Shown here piece after piece: positions 54,240-64,000 of a stretch of DNA of 64,000 nucleotides (positions are counted from its first letter, which is position 1; each line of letters begins with the position of its first letter). Source of the DNA: Laccaria trichodermophora (lineage: Eukaryota > Basidiomycota > Agaricomycetes > Agaricales > Hydnangiaceae); assembly GCA_018417955.1 (NCBI GenBank), contig JACTVC010000030.1:372001-436000 (forward strand), in the 5' to 3' direction. The notes below the pieces were generated by a model. It saw only the letters and a program-made list of their open reading frames with translations. It did not search any database and was not told where the DNA came from. The translations under genes were made by a program, and so were the position numbers.

Positions 54240-56555
54240 CAGGCACTTGATTTGTTAAATTAGACGCCATTTTCTGCAAAAGAGGCGTTAGACCCAGTCA
54301 AGAGGAAGGCTGAGGAAAGAATCACATTGAAGTTTCTTGTCAAATCGGCCCACGTCCCTTGGACACCTTCAACCTTGGCTTGACCACCCAAAATGCCTTG
54401 AGTTCCCACTTCCAGCGCCACTCAGGTTACTTCTGATGCGAATGCTAATAACTGGTCTACCATAGAGTTGACGGTGCCTGGAAATAAAGGGGATCAGTTT
54501 CAATGCTCGGGCAAGTGAGGAAACACCTACCTTTCAAAGTCGACATTTCACCCTCCACCGAGATTTCGATCTTCTGGGTTAGATCCCCACGAGCCACAGC
54601 AGTGGTGACCTTGGCTATGGAACGCACTTGGTCTGTTAGCGATGAACACATTCTATTTACCTGTGAGACGGTGCAGTGGTCAGTACGTGTAGGAAGATAA
54701 GATAAGACCAGCAAAGGTGCGTTGAGAGATAAGGAAAGGGCAAAGGTGGGTCAGGCCGACCTGATGAAGGAGGGGTGCAAGCGAAGGACGGTAGGTCACA
54801 GTAGAAAGGAGCAACAAGTCATGGGAACATAAACGAGGAAGGAAAAGGCAAAGGTTCGGCAACCTCGTAGAGATGTAGAATCAAGATGAAGGTAAGCCGA
54901 AGAGGGAAGAGGTGTGCAAGGTGTGGGCGAGGTGGATGAAAGAAGTGTGTAAAACGTGCAATGGAAAGAAGCAAAACATAGAAAAGAAGGGGGGCAAGAC
55001 ACACAAAAGTGAGGGACTGGGGAAAGAGGGAGAGGGACTTGCAAGGTGAGGGGACGCGTGATGTAGAGGTGATGTAGTGAAATGTGAAGAGAGATGAAGC
55101 ATGCAAGGTGCGGATGAAGTGGATGGAAGAAGTGTGCCAAACCTGCAAAAGAAGGAAGCAAAACAAGCAAAAGAAGAAAGTAAAACGGGCAGAAGATGAT
55201 AGCAACAAAGGAGGAGATGCACAAAAGGCCACGTTCGACCGTAGACGTGAATGCCCCCCAAAACCCCGTACCCAAAAAGACGGAGAATATAGAATGAAAT
55301 AGAACAAAGAAAAACACACCTGAGAAGTCAAATTTGCCGCCAATTTGTTCACAACACCCGTCAATTTGCGCCATGTGCCTTCGACGTCTAGAACGAGCGC
55401 TTGACCGCCTGGTTTACTGTAAAAACCTAAGGTTAGCTGATTGCCATCCAAGTAGGAGATGGAGGTAATGAGACGTAAACAGAAGCATAGAACAGGAAAC
55501 AGTGGCTCGAAGCAAAGAAACGGGCAAGGAAGAAACATAACATACCCTCCGTCCCAACCTCCTACGAAACATGCATAACCTCTTTAGCAAACTGTCCCAA
55601 TTTATCAACCTATCCTCCATCAGGCTCTTACCACACCAAAAAAAGAAAAAACGGGACACAACATAGTATTAATAACATCCTTCAACTGAACCATAACAAC
55701 CCCCTGCACAGGAACAGTAATCTTCTGACTCAAATCCCCTCTGGCAACAGCATCACAAACCCTCGCCACATCCTGCACCTGTGCCTTCAAAGGCTTCAGC
55801 TCCTCCACAGCACTCATCCCATTCTCAAACGCCGCAGCTGCCAATGGGCCCATTGGTATGACCAGCGGACTAGACCCCAGAGGCACGTCAGGGGAAGAGG
55901 CGGAGGAGGAGGAGAAGGAGGAAAAAGGGATAATAAGCAGGTCAGAGACTGTTTTGCCGCATGTTGGGCAGTGGGCGTGGGCTGTTGGTGGTGCTGAGGA
56001 TGAGTTGGATGGGTGGGAGGCGAAAGAAGCGGCTTTCATTGAGCCATAGGCTCGAGAAAAGGCCTTTGAGGGGTCGATGGAGGAGGGAATGCCCTCAAGT
56101 GAAATGGTCATTCCATTTGCCCTTGCGGTTGTTGATAAGTTCTGTGATTCCGCGGGCGGGGTACGGTCCGCTGAGTGGTTGTGGTGGGCAGCTGTAGAAT
56201 CACCATTGGTCGTCGTAATCGACCCATCTTCCTTCTCATCCACTTGCTTATTCTACTCAAAATCATCATCAGCTTTTTCCTTGGGTTATCACAAAAAGCA
56301 AAAACCTACCACAGACTTCCACTGATCTCCATCTCCGCCTCCATCCCCAACTCCCTTTGACTTTGCAACCGATACAACAGCAGCTTCAGCATCCCACATC
56401 CTCTTCGCAACCACACCCACACTCTTCAAGATCATCTCCGTCTGCCAGTCTGCAGGGCCATCGTACCGCGGGATTGGCGCACCTGGGAAAGGACCAAGTT
56501 CGTAGATGGAAATGAGGGCGACGAGGTGTGATTGGAAGGGGTCCGTTGTCGCCAT
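54240..56555 (-). pseudogene. Histidine kinase copy C: N-terminus and several HAMP repeats, with stops, truncated
   Basis: Starts MATTDPFQSHLVALISIYEL at 56555. Exon 2 is open here (SADRTPPAESQNLSTTARAN, HCPTCGKTVSDLLI, ARGDLSQKITVPVQGVVMVQ, LKDVINTM). HAMP 1 continues VDKLGQFAKEVMHVS-stop-EVGTEG, with TAG where copy B has CAA. Then LVLDVEGTWRKLTGVVNKLA, a ~600-base intron, [30 protein letters not shown], and [37 protein letters not shown] (TGA for expected CGA), then [11 protein letters not shown], after which homology ends near 54240. No kinase or receiver domains follow. It extends one HAMP unit further than copy B. Related full-length proteins act in osmosensing and are targets of phenylpyrrole and dicarboximide fungicides; this copy cannot make that protein. 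Confidence 0.8.
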
Positions 56556-56632
56556 GGATGTTGTTCACTGAGGTGGTGGTGGTGGTGGTGGGAGCAGAAG
56601 TGGAGTATTAGGGCGGCTGTAACTAGGCGCAT

Positions 56633-56683
56633 GACACGATTCGAATTTGATGAGATCTGATCTCATCAAATTCGAATCGTGTC
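56633..56683. repeat. 51-bp perfect palindrome, 25-bp arms
   Basis: gacacgattcgaatttgatg... is followed after agatc-t by its exact inverse ending in aatcgtgtc. The corresponding site in copy 1 (18212-18235) has only one arm, then continues acagtgagg. The inversion-duplication is therefore new in copy 2, or arose by a cloning or assembly error. Confidence 0.9.
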
Positions 56684-56711
56684 CTCAGATCACTGTGAGG
56701 TACCCTGTTTA

Positions 56712-56960
56712 CAGCTAACGAGGTATCGATAGACCAAATTTTGAAACACTCCGCTTAATGATTCTGTTTACTTGTGGAGCCTCAGGGTATGTGCAAACAA
56801 CCTTACTGGGAATCTATGACTATATACGCAACAAGCGAGAAGGGGTGGGAAGGCAATGCCTGCCAAATGGCTGGCCGTAGTTGTTTGGACAGCTCCAAAA
56901 GTAAATAAAATCACTAAGCTGAGCGTTTTAGAATCTGGTCTATCAATACCTCGTTAGCTG
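56712..56960. mobile_element. 249-bp MITE with TA duplication; empty site in the other copy
   Basis: Ends cagctaacgaggtatcgata and the inverse of tatcaatacctcgttagctg; the inverted similarity extends ~70 bases inward. TA on both sides (56710-56711, 56961-56962). In the other segment the site reads cccgtttatatagcgcc (about 18264-18280), as expected for an empty site. TA duplication fits Tc1/mariner-type mobility. No coding capacity. Confidence 0.85.
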
Positions 56961-56962
56961 TA

Positions 56963-58729
56963 TATAGCTTCAAAATCTTACTGCAACTTGCAGATATAGA
57001 CGCGCAAATTGGTATTCTCCTCTTGCAAGTTGCACAAACTAACCATTTGTACCCAAGTAAATTCAAATCATGATCAATAAAGAATTTTTCGGTGTCTTCT
57101 CGGATTATGCTCCCCGTCGAAGCTCTTCTACCCTCACTCCACGCACGATGCAGAGGACTTCAAGTTCCATGATTGTGATCCTAAAGATATCTGATTTGCT
57201 TTTGATCGGATAATCATCCATAAACTCGGACACTGTAGCTGCGGAGGCGAATTGAGCTTCTTACCTTTGAATTTGTTCCAAATTCTAGGGTCGATACTTC
57301 TGTGAATTGTAAATAATGAATCCGGAGTCGTAGTCCGTTGGGAGGAATGCGAGACGTCATGGCTAAATACAATTCCGGCGCTAGGGAACAGCAATCGATT
57401 GACGATCATCGAATTTGGAAAGACATGGGCGCGGGCAGGTAACCTATATATGTTCAAGGGAAAAAAAATCAATAAATGTGTACAAAGTCCCCAACTCCAA
57501 AGCAGAAACTCACAGCAACGAGAAGAAAGCACTTCAAACCTTGTAGTTAAACTTCAAGGAGCGGGCAAATGTCAACGTTGAAGAAGCCGACAACAGTCCC
57601 AAAAGAGCGTGCTTCAAAGCTTCAACCCAAACATATCTTTGAAGCAAAGGTGCCTAGATCCTGCGCCCAAGAGGCCCGTGGCCTGCACCAGCCCAACTAG
57701 CCGTCTGAAAAAAAAATTCGGTAAGAAGTGCACCAATTAGACGGGGGGACAGGAAGGGCCACGAGAATCTCTGAGCCTTCAAGAAAGCGGATTGGGGAGG
57801 AGGGAAGGCAGGGAATGGAAACTTAACTTCAGTAAGATAGACGAGAGCGGGGTGTCGAGACGCGCGAAGACCGACGTGGTGTCGTTTTACATGGCGGCGG
57901 GCCTGGTTTGTTGTTGTTGAGTATGAAGGGCGGGGTGTTGAAGAGATCCAATGCATATGTGCTTAAGGGGAGATGGGCCTATGCTTGTCCCCAATACGTG
58001 ATACGAGGGTTTGTTGCAGGGATCATACTTTTATTCCCACTTGCAATTGACGCACGGAGACAAGAAAACATTTCACGTCCGGGTTCTTCGTTTGCCCTCA
58101 ACTCCAAGTCATATGGAATGACTTGCTTTCTTGCAAGTTCATGCTTGATCTTCTGGAGGATTTTCAAGAAGAGCCCACATCCGGAAGCGAAGACCTGAAC
58201 GAGTAAGTATGGCTGAAGCCTCGACGCCCCGCGCTGCGTTCGAGTTTTTATAGACAAAGAAAGCGGCCTGCGCTTTCTTGGGAGCGCTGCATCACAAGAG
58301 AAGCCACCACTATCGTGCAGACAACTTGAATGGGACTAGATTTGGGACTGCCAGTGAAGCTTGAACATAACAATTTCGAATGCGCGACGTAGTAGGTACA
58401 GTGAGACTTGGTTTGTGTGTGTCGACAGTACGCGAAACCAACCGTGGGCTCAGTAGAAATGACTATCGATCTGCAGCCAAGTCGCCAAGTGGTCTAAGAG
58501 GCGCTGGGGCAACTAAATCCGTTGGGCTTCACAAGGAACGTTCAGGAGAGAACGGAGATAAGAAAAACTTGAATTCCCACCAAACAAAACAACACACAAA
58601 ATCGAGGTGTTTGCCGAGTGCTGTGCTCAACACGTGGCAGGATTGGGGGTCTCCTGGCATCAGTGACTCGTCTCTTTCCTTCGCCCCCTTCAGATTCCCT
58701 TCATCTTCTATTGTCTACTTCGATTCACT
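56963..58729. repeat. Upstream flank of kinase C and promoter of NLR copy 2, colinear with copy 1
   Basis: Matches 18270-19559 and then, without the foldback element, 23824-24290. The junction is ttatagacaaagaaagcggcc at ~58247-58267. Contains the tRNA-like piece at 58481-58579. No gene of its own is recognised. Confidence 0.75.
58481..58579 (+). repeat. Decayed tRNA-like sequence upstream of NLR copy 2
   Basis: gtcgccaagtggtctaagagg then ggggcaactaaatcc and cttgaattccca correspond to 24041-24143. The G-to-A change in the A box and the shorter middle indicate that it is not under selection as a tRNA. Confidence 0.4.
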
Positions 58730-61700
58730 ATGAGCGAAACGAATATGTTGCCAGGCGCTCATGACATTGTAGTGAGCGGTACAATCAACGCAGCCAGAAT
58801 CGTGCGTAAATCAGTCAGGTACTTATAGTGCAAGCTGATGGCATACATTTCATGCAGATTAACATCAATAACCACTTTGGCGACAGAGCGACATCCGACG
58901 CGGTCATTCCCCTTGTGCCAAACCCAAGCACTCGCTTCACAGGCCGGACAGAGATCATTGCAAAACTCAAGGAACATTTTTCTGTTAATCCCACTGATGG
59001 GTATCGGAAGAGAAAGTACTTTTTATTACATGGAATGGGGGGTATCGGAAAGACTCAGATTTGCTTGAAGTTTATTGAGGAGATGTCTGACCAGTAAGCA
59101 CATTAAAACACATGCCTAACTCTTGTTGTTGAAAGATTACTTCCCCCAGTTTTTCTACTGTTTTCTGGATTGATGCTTCCTCTGCTGGCACCATTCTACA
59201 GGGGCTTAAGGGTCTTTGTTTGCTTCCTGAAGCTAAGTCTTACATGTTGGATGGCTCACCTGAGTCTGCTCTCCACTGGGTTGGCTCTTTGAAAGAGAAC
59301 TTTGCAATGGTCTTTGATAATGCTGATGTTCTGTCTCCTGCTGAGCTGGAGGCATATTTTCCACCTGGACAGAGGGGAAATATTATCATTACCAGTCACA
59401 ACTCTACCATGCAATGCCTGATTTTACCTGAGAGTTCTCTTGAGGTGACAGAAATGGAAGAAAGTGAAGCTGTTTTACTACTTCTGAGGGCTAGTTGTTT
59501 GAATTCTTCAAGAATGGATTTGAAAGCAGAGGCTTCTAAGATTGTGAAGGAGCTTTGTTGCTTACCTCTTGCTATTGATCAGGCTGGGGCTTTCATTGCT
59601 TCTGGAGCCACTGTTATTGGAGACTATCTTGATAAATATCTCCATCACCGAGAGACATTGTTATCCCATTCAGAATTCACAGGGGCATCTAAATATAACA
59701 AAAGTGTCTATGGAACTTGGGAGTTGTCATACATGGAAATCCAAAAGAGGGCTGGATCTGATGATTTTCACAAGGCTAGAGCAGCTGACAGTGCATTATT
59801 TCTGTTGGGATTGTTTCCATTTTGGCATCATGAGAGTATCAGTGAAGAAATTTTTTCTCATGCTGCTATTCAAAAAAAGGAAACAAGTTCTCATCCTGAC
59901 TTACCACTGGCACATTCTATCCTAGATTACAAATTGCTACCCCTCAATAAGCATGGCACTTGGGACAATTTCATCTTTAAAGAGGGAGTTCGAGTCTTGC
60001 TATCTTTCTGCTTGATCAAGAAAACTTCAGCTGATAATGTGCATAGTATGCACACACTGGTCCATGGATGGAGCATAGACAGGATGACTGTTAGTGAAAG
60101 GCAAAAATGGTCTCTGATTGCATTTGCTACATTATCTGCTTCTCTAGAACATAATGAAAGTCAGTCATATGGCTTCAGAAGGTCCTTAGTAACACATGTC
60201 AAAAAAAGTATACTGTTTAGCAACACTTACTTTGATGATGCTTATGAAAAGTTTGGGTGGCTACTAAATGAGCAAGGATATTCAAGTGAAGCAGAGAAGA
60301 TGGAGATCCTAGTGCTTGGAAGTCCAGTCTCAAGACTGAAAAAAGACTGAGACTGGACTGAACCAAGACTGCCCAAGACCGGAAATTCCCAGGACCGTCG
60401 AAGACCGCAACCGCGGTCCGGTCTTCGGTCTCTCACAATTTCAGAAATTTGAAGACAGTGAAGACCGACAAAAAACCGGTCTAACCGGTCTCAACCGGAA
60501 CTCGTAACCAAACACAAAACACAAACACAACTCGTAACCAAACACAACTTTCCTCCTCCTACCACCACCCTCCCTGTTACCATCACCACCCTTCGTGACA
60601 ACCACTTTGCATCGTGAGCACCCGCGATGGGCTAAATGACCCATATGCTCACACATCGACCGCCACCTCACACACTGGAGGCTCAGCAACGACACCCATG
60701 GCCACAGCGCGCCACATCATCCTCCACAACGACGCCCCCCCCTGCCAGACATCACCTACGGCCACCACCGCCCACACCACCAACCACAATGGCAACAACA
60801 AACACCTGCCATGCACGACTGTTGTCAACTCTCACACCCACCTCACACCAACCACAACAACAACAACGAGCACCTGCTATGTCGACAGCGCATGGAGATG
60901 ACTTCCCTCACCCTCTGCCGCCTTTGGCAATGACAAGCGCACGACAACAGCCACGCAACGACGATGGAGATAGGTGGATGACGATGACGTGACGTGGCAG
61001 CAACGACGGATGACAGAGGACAATGCAAAGAACGGCGACGGCTGACAACGGACAGCAACAAGGAAGTGTGAGTGCTCCCCCCCACCCCCCTCACGTAGTA
61101 CTACAGTGTATTTAGTCAATTATATACATGTTCTCCCCATGTCGTAGCTCTGAGACCGGTTGAAGACCAGTTGTCAACCAGTTCAGACTGAAACTGGTTG
61201 AGACCGGTCTTTCAACCGTAAAAAACCGACCAAAACCGCACTGAACCGGTTGACGTCGGTTCAGTCCGGTTTTTCGTGGTTCTTCAACCTGCGAGGACCG
61301 GTCCCAGTCCCGGTCTTGTCAAATTTTGACAAAAGACCGGACTGGACCGGACTTCCAAGCACTAGGAGATCCAAGTCCTGGATGCCAGAAATAAAACTCT
61401 TGGAGAAGAACACCCAGACACAATATTAGCTAAGTCAAATCTTGCATGCACATACAGGAATCTGGGGAAAAAAAAATACACAGAAGCAGAGAAGAAGAAT
61501 ATCCAAGTCCTGGATGCCAGAAAAAGAATTCTTGGAGAAGAACACCCAGCCACAATATTAGTCAAGGGAAATCTTGCATGCACATACAGGGACCTGGGAA
61601 AACATACAGAAGCAGAGAAGTTGGGGATCCAAGTTCTGGATGCCAGAAGGAAAATTCTTGGAGAAGAACACCCAGATACAATCCTAACCAAGGGAAATCT

Positions 61701-63633
61701 TGCATCCACATATTCAGACCTAGGGAAATATGCAGAAGCAGAGAAGTTGCAGGTCCAAGTTCTGGATGCCAGAAATAAAATTCTTGGAGCAGAACACCCA
61801 GATACAATTTTAGCCATGGGGAATCTTGGATGCACTTACCTCAATCTGGGAAAATACACAGAAGCAGAGAAGCTGAAGACCCAAGTCCTGGATGCCAGAA
61901 ACAGAATTCTTGGACAAGAACACCCAGATACAATATCAGCTAAGGGAAATCTTGCATCCACATACAGTCATCTGGGAAAATACACAGAAGCAGAGAAGCT
62001 GGATATCCAAGTTGTGGATGCCAGAAAAAAAAATTATGGGGAAGATCACAGAGCCACAATGTTAGACAAGGGAAATCTTGCATCCACATACAGTCAGTTG
62101 GGAAAATATGTAGAAGCAGAGAGGCTGGAGATCCAAGTTCTGGATGGCAGAAAGAAAAGTCTTGGAGAAGAACATCCAGAGACAATTTCAGCTATGGGAA
62201 ATCTTGCATCCACATACAGTGATCTGGGAAAATACATAGAAGCAGAAAGGCTGAACATCCAAGTCCTGAATGCCAGCAGGAAAATTCTTGGAGAAGAACA
62301 CCCAAACACAGTTTTAGCTATGGGAAATCTTGCATCTGCATCCTGTAATCTGGGAAAGTATACAACAGCAGAGAAGCTGGAGATTGAAGTTCTGGATGCC
62401 AGAAACAAAATGTATGGAGAAGGACACCCAGCTACAATATTAGCCAAAGGAAATCTTGCATCCACATACAGTCACTTGGGAAAATATATAGAAGCAGAGA
62501 GGCTGGAGATCCAAGTCCTAGATGCCACAATTAAAATTTTTGGGGAAGAACACCCAAATACAATTTTAGCTACAGGGAATCTTGCATCCATATACAGTGA
62601 TCTGGGAAAATATGCAGAAGCAGAGAAGCTGCAAATCCAAGTCCTTCATTCCAGCAACAAAATTTATGGAGAAGAACACCCAAACACAATATTAGCCATG
62701 GGAAATCTTGCACTTAAATACAGTGATCTGGGAAAGCATACAGAAGCTGAGAAGCTGAAGATCCAGGTTCTGAATGCCAGCAAGAAAATTCTTGGAGAAG
62801 AACACCCAAACACAGTTTTAGCTATGGGAAATCTTGCATCCACATACAGTAATCTGGGAAAATATGCAGAAGCAGAAAAGCTGAAGATCCAAGTTCTGGA
62901 TGCCAGGAACAAGACTCTTGGAGGAGAACACCCAGACACAATCTTAGCCATAGGAAATCTTGCATGTACATACAGTGATCTGGGAAAGCATACACAAGCA
63001 GAGAAGCTGGGGATCCAAGTTCTGGATGCCAGAAACAAAATTTATGGAGGAGAACACCCAGCCACACTTTTAGCTATGGGAAATCTTGCATCCACATTCC
63101 ACAGTCTGGGAAAATACAGAGAAGCAGAGAGGCTGGAGCTCTGTGTTCTACATGCCACAAATAAAATTCTTGGAGAAGAACACTCAAGGACAATTTTAGC
63201 TATGGGAAATCTTTCATCCACATATAGTAAGCTGGGGAAATACACAGAAGCAGAGAATCTGGAGGTCCAAGTCCTGGATTTCAGAAAGAAAACTCTTGGG
63301 GAAGAACATCCAGACACAATCTTATCCATGGGTAGTCTTGCACTGACATACAGTAATCTGAGAAAGCATACAGAAGCAGAGAAGCTGGAGATCCAAGTTC
63401 TAGATGCCAGCAAGAAAATTCTTGGAGCAGAACACCCAGACACAATTTTAGCTATGGGAAATCTTGCATGCACATTCTACAATCTGGGAAAATACAGAGA
63501 AGCAGAGAAGCTGCAGATCCAAGTTCTGAATGCCAGCAGAAAAACTTTTGGAGGAGAACATCCAAAGACAATTGGGGCCATCAGAAATCTAGCAACAATA
63601 CAGAATCAGTCAACCCATGAAGGTGGATACTGA
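58730..63633 (+). pseudogene. NLR copy 2: NB-ARC NTPase with ~18 TPRs, split by a hAT-like MITE
   Basis: Exons 58730-58801, 58858-59093 and 59150-63633. The P-loop is intact (HGMGGIGKTQICLKFIE), then FAMVFDNAD, IIITSHNSTM, ELCCLPLAIDQAGAF, an MHD-type SMHTLVHGW, and the first TPR at 60270. There a 1055-base element (60310-61364) introduces a stop after VLGSPVSRLKKD. Leaving out the element and one 8-base duplication restores a single frame of about 1242 residues through ~18 TPRs of 42 residues to TGA 63631-63633. So the gene was open until the insertion, and the insertion is recent. TPRs of this copy vary more (YGEDHRATMLDKGN, YGEGHPATILAKGN) than those of copy 1. A short protein ending before the TPRs could still be made. 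Confidence 0.85.
60310..61364. mobile_element. 1055-bp hAT-like MITE inserted in NLR copy 2
   Basis: Ends tagtgcttggaagtcc and its exact inverse ggacttccaagcacta. The 8-bp duplication ggagatcc is perfect (60302-60309 and 61365-61372). Near both ends are many accggt/rgaccgg motifs in both orientations, a pattern shared with the 10119-10681 element. The centre (60540-61080) is CA/ACC-rich simple sequence with no transposase frame. Non-autonomous; the autonomous partner is not in the window. Confidence 0.92.
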
Positions 63634-64000
63634 GGTGAACCAATTTTCAATACAATCTACAAATTTCTCTGACACAAGCTATGGAAGGAGAGAATGGGGT
63701 GACTCCCCATGTGATATCAAAACCAGGGTATCTTTCCACATCTTTCTACTCTGACACATAAATACAATACAGTATACACAGATATCAATACACAACCCAA
63801 CATATTCCATCATACTCATGATGAATGTGGGATATACTTTGCAACTATGCTGATGTCTCTCAAATGTAGTACTTGGTGCAATACAAGTCTGTAGTAGTGC
63901 AGTACTTGTTTAAGGCAGCTGACACCATCAGAAAGGAGGTCACAGGTTGCATAACAAGAATGACCTTATACAGTTGTGGACAAACAAAGTCATCAAATTT
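63634..64000. other. 3' flank of NLR copy 2
   Basis: Colinear with 28090-28245 up to about 63855 (gatgaatgtgggatatactttgc). Beyond that I see nothing recognisable to the window edge. Confidence 0.5.

Overview
The window reads as nuclear DNA of a mushroom-forming basidiomycete (Agaricomycetes). The basis is: introns of about 40-60 bases with GT..AG ends; two KDZ-type DNA transposase genes with a CxC2-like cysteine cluster; a TET/JBP-like dioxygenase next to one of them; NB-ARC/TPR (NLR-like) genes of the fungal type; fragments of a group III (Nik1/os-1-like) HAMP-repeat histidine kinase; and a very high load of short non-autonomous transposons. There are few ordinary housekeeping genes, so this is an accessory, transposon-rich region.

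Layout. 1-2.3 kb: a tandemly repeated ORF on the minus strand built on an IARxPAAFxxN motif. 2.5-8.2 kb: a KDZ unit (minus-strand small ORF, KDZ-1 with a premature stop, convergent TET/JBP gene). 8.3-12.8 kb: no clear genes; two arrays of spaced palindromic motifs (CCCGCGGG, then TTGGGCCCAA), a hAT-like MITE and tRNA-derived sequences. 13.3-19.5 kb: two broken histidine-kinase 5' ends with their upstream regions and a 664-bp MITE. 19.57-23.82 kb: a 4.25-kb foldback-like element whose arms carry inverted 34-bp minisatellites. 24.3-28.0 kb: NLR copy 1. 28-40.7 kb: repeats and MITEs, including a near-palindromic 662-bp Tc1-like element, a (GGGA)n tract, and a 2.5-kb direct repeat across a single N that looks like an assembly artefact. 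40.8-44.5 kb: two host-like genes (an acidic/basic protein and an RNase H1 N-terminal-like protein). 45-46.8 kb: a decayed gene. 46.95-50.7 kb: KDZ-2, apparently intact with ten exons. 51-52.3 kb: another GGAAT-ended repeat. 52.4-58.3 kb: a second set of histidine-kinase fragments. 58.7-63.6 kb: NLR copy 2, split by a 1055-bp hAT-like MITE.

The strongest large-scale signal is that 13.3-28.2 kb and 52.4-63.9 kb are two direct copies of one segment (kinase fragments, upstream flanks, NLR gene). Comparing the copies reveals empty and filled sites: the foldback element and the 664-bp MITE are only in copy 1, and the 249-bp MITE and the hAT-like MITE inside the NLR only in copy 2. Each NLR copy is broken in a different way. 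Several nonsense codons (repeat protein, KDZ-1, kinase copy C) fit C-to-T change, which is of interest beside a predicted 5-methylcytosine dioxygenase.

Exon boundaries were read by eye from splice motifs and reading frame. All family names are from motif recognition, not from a search.
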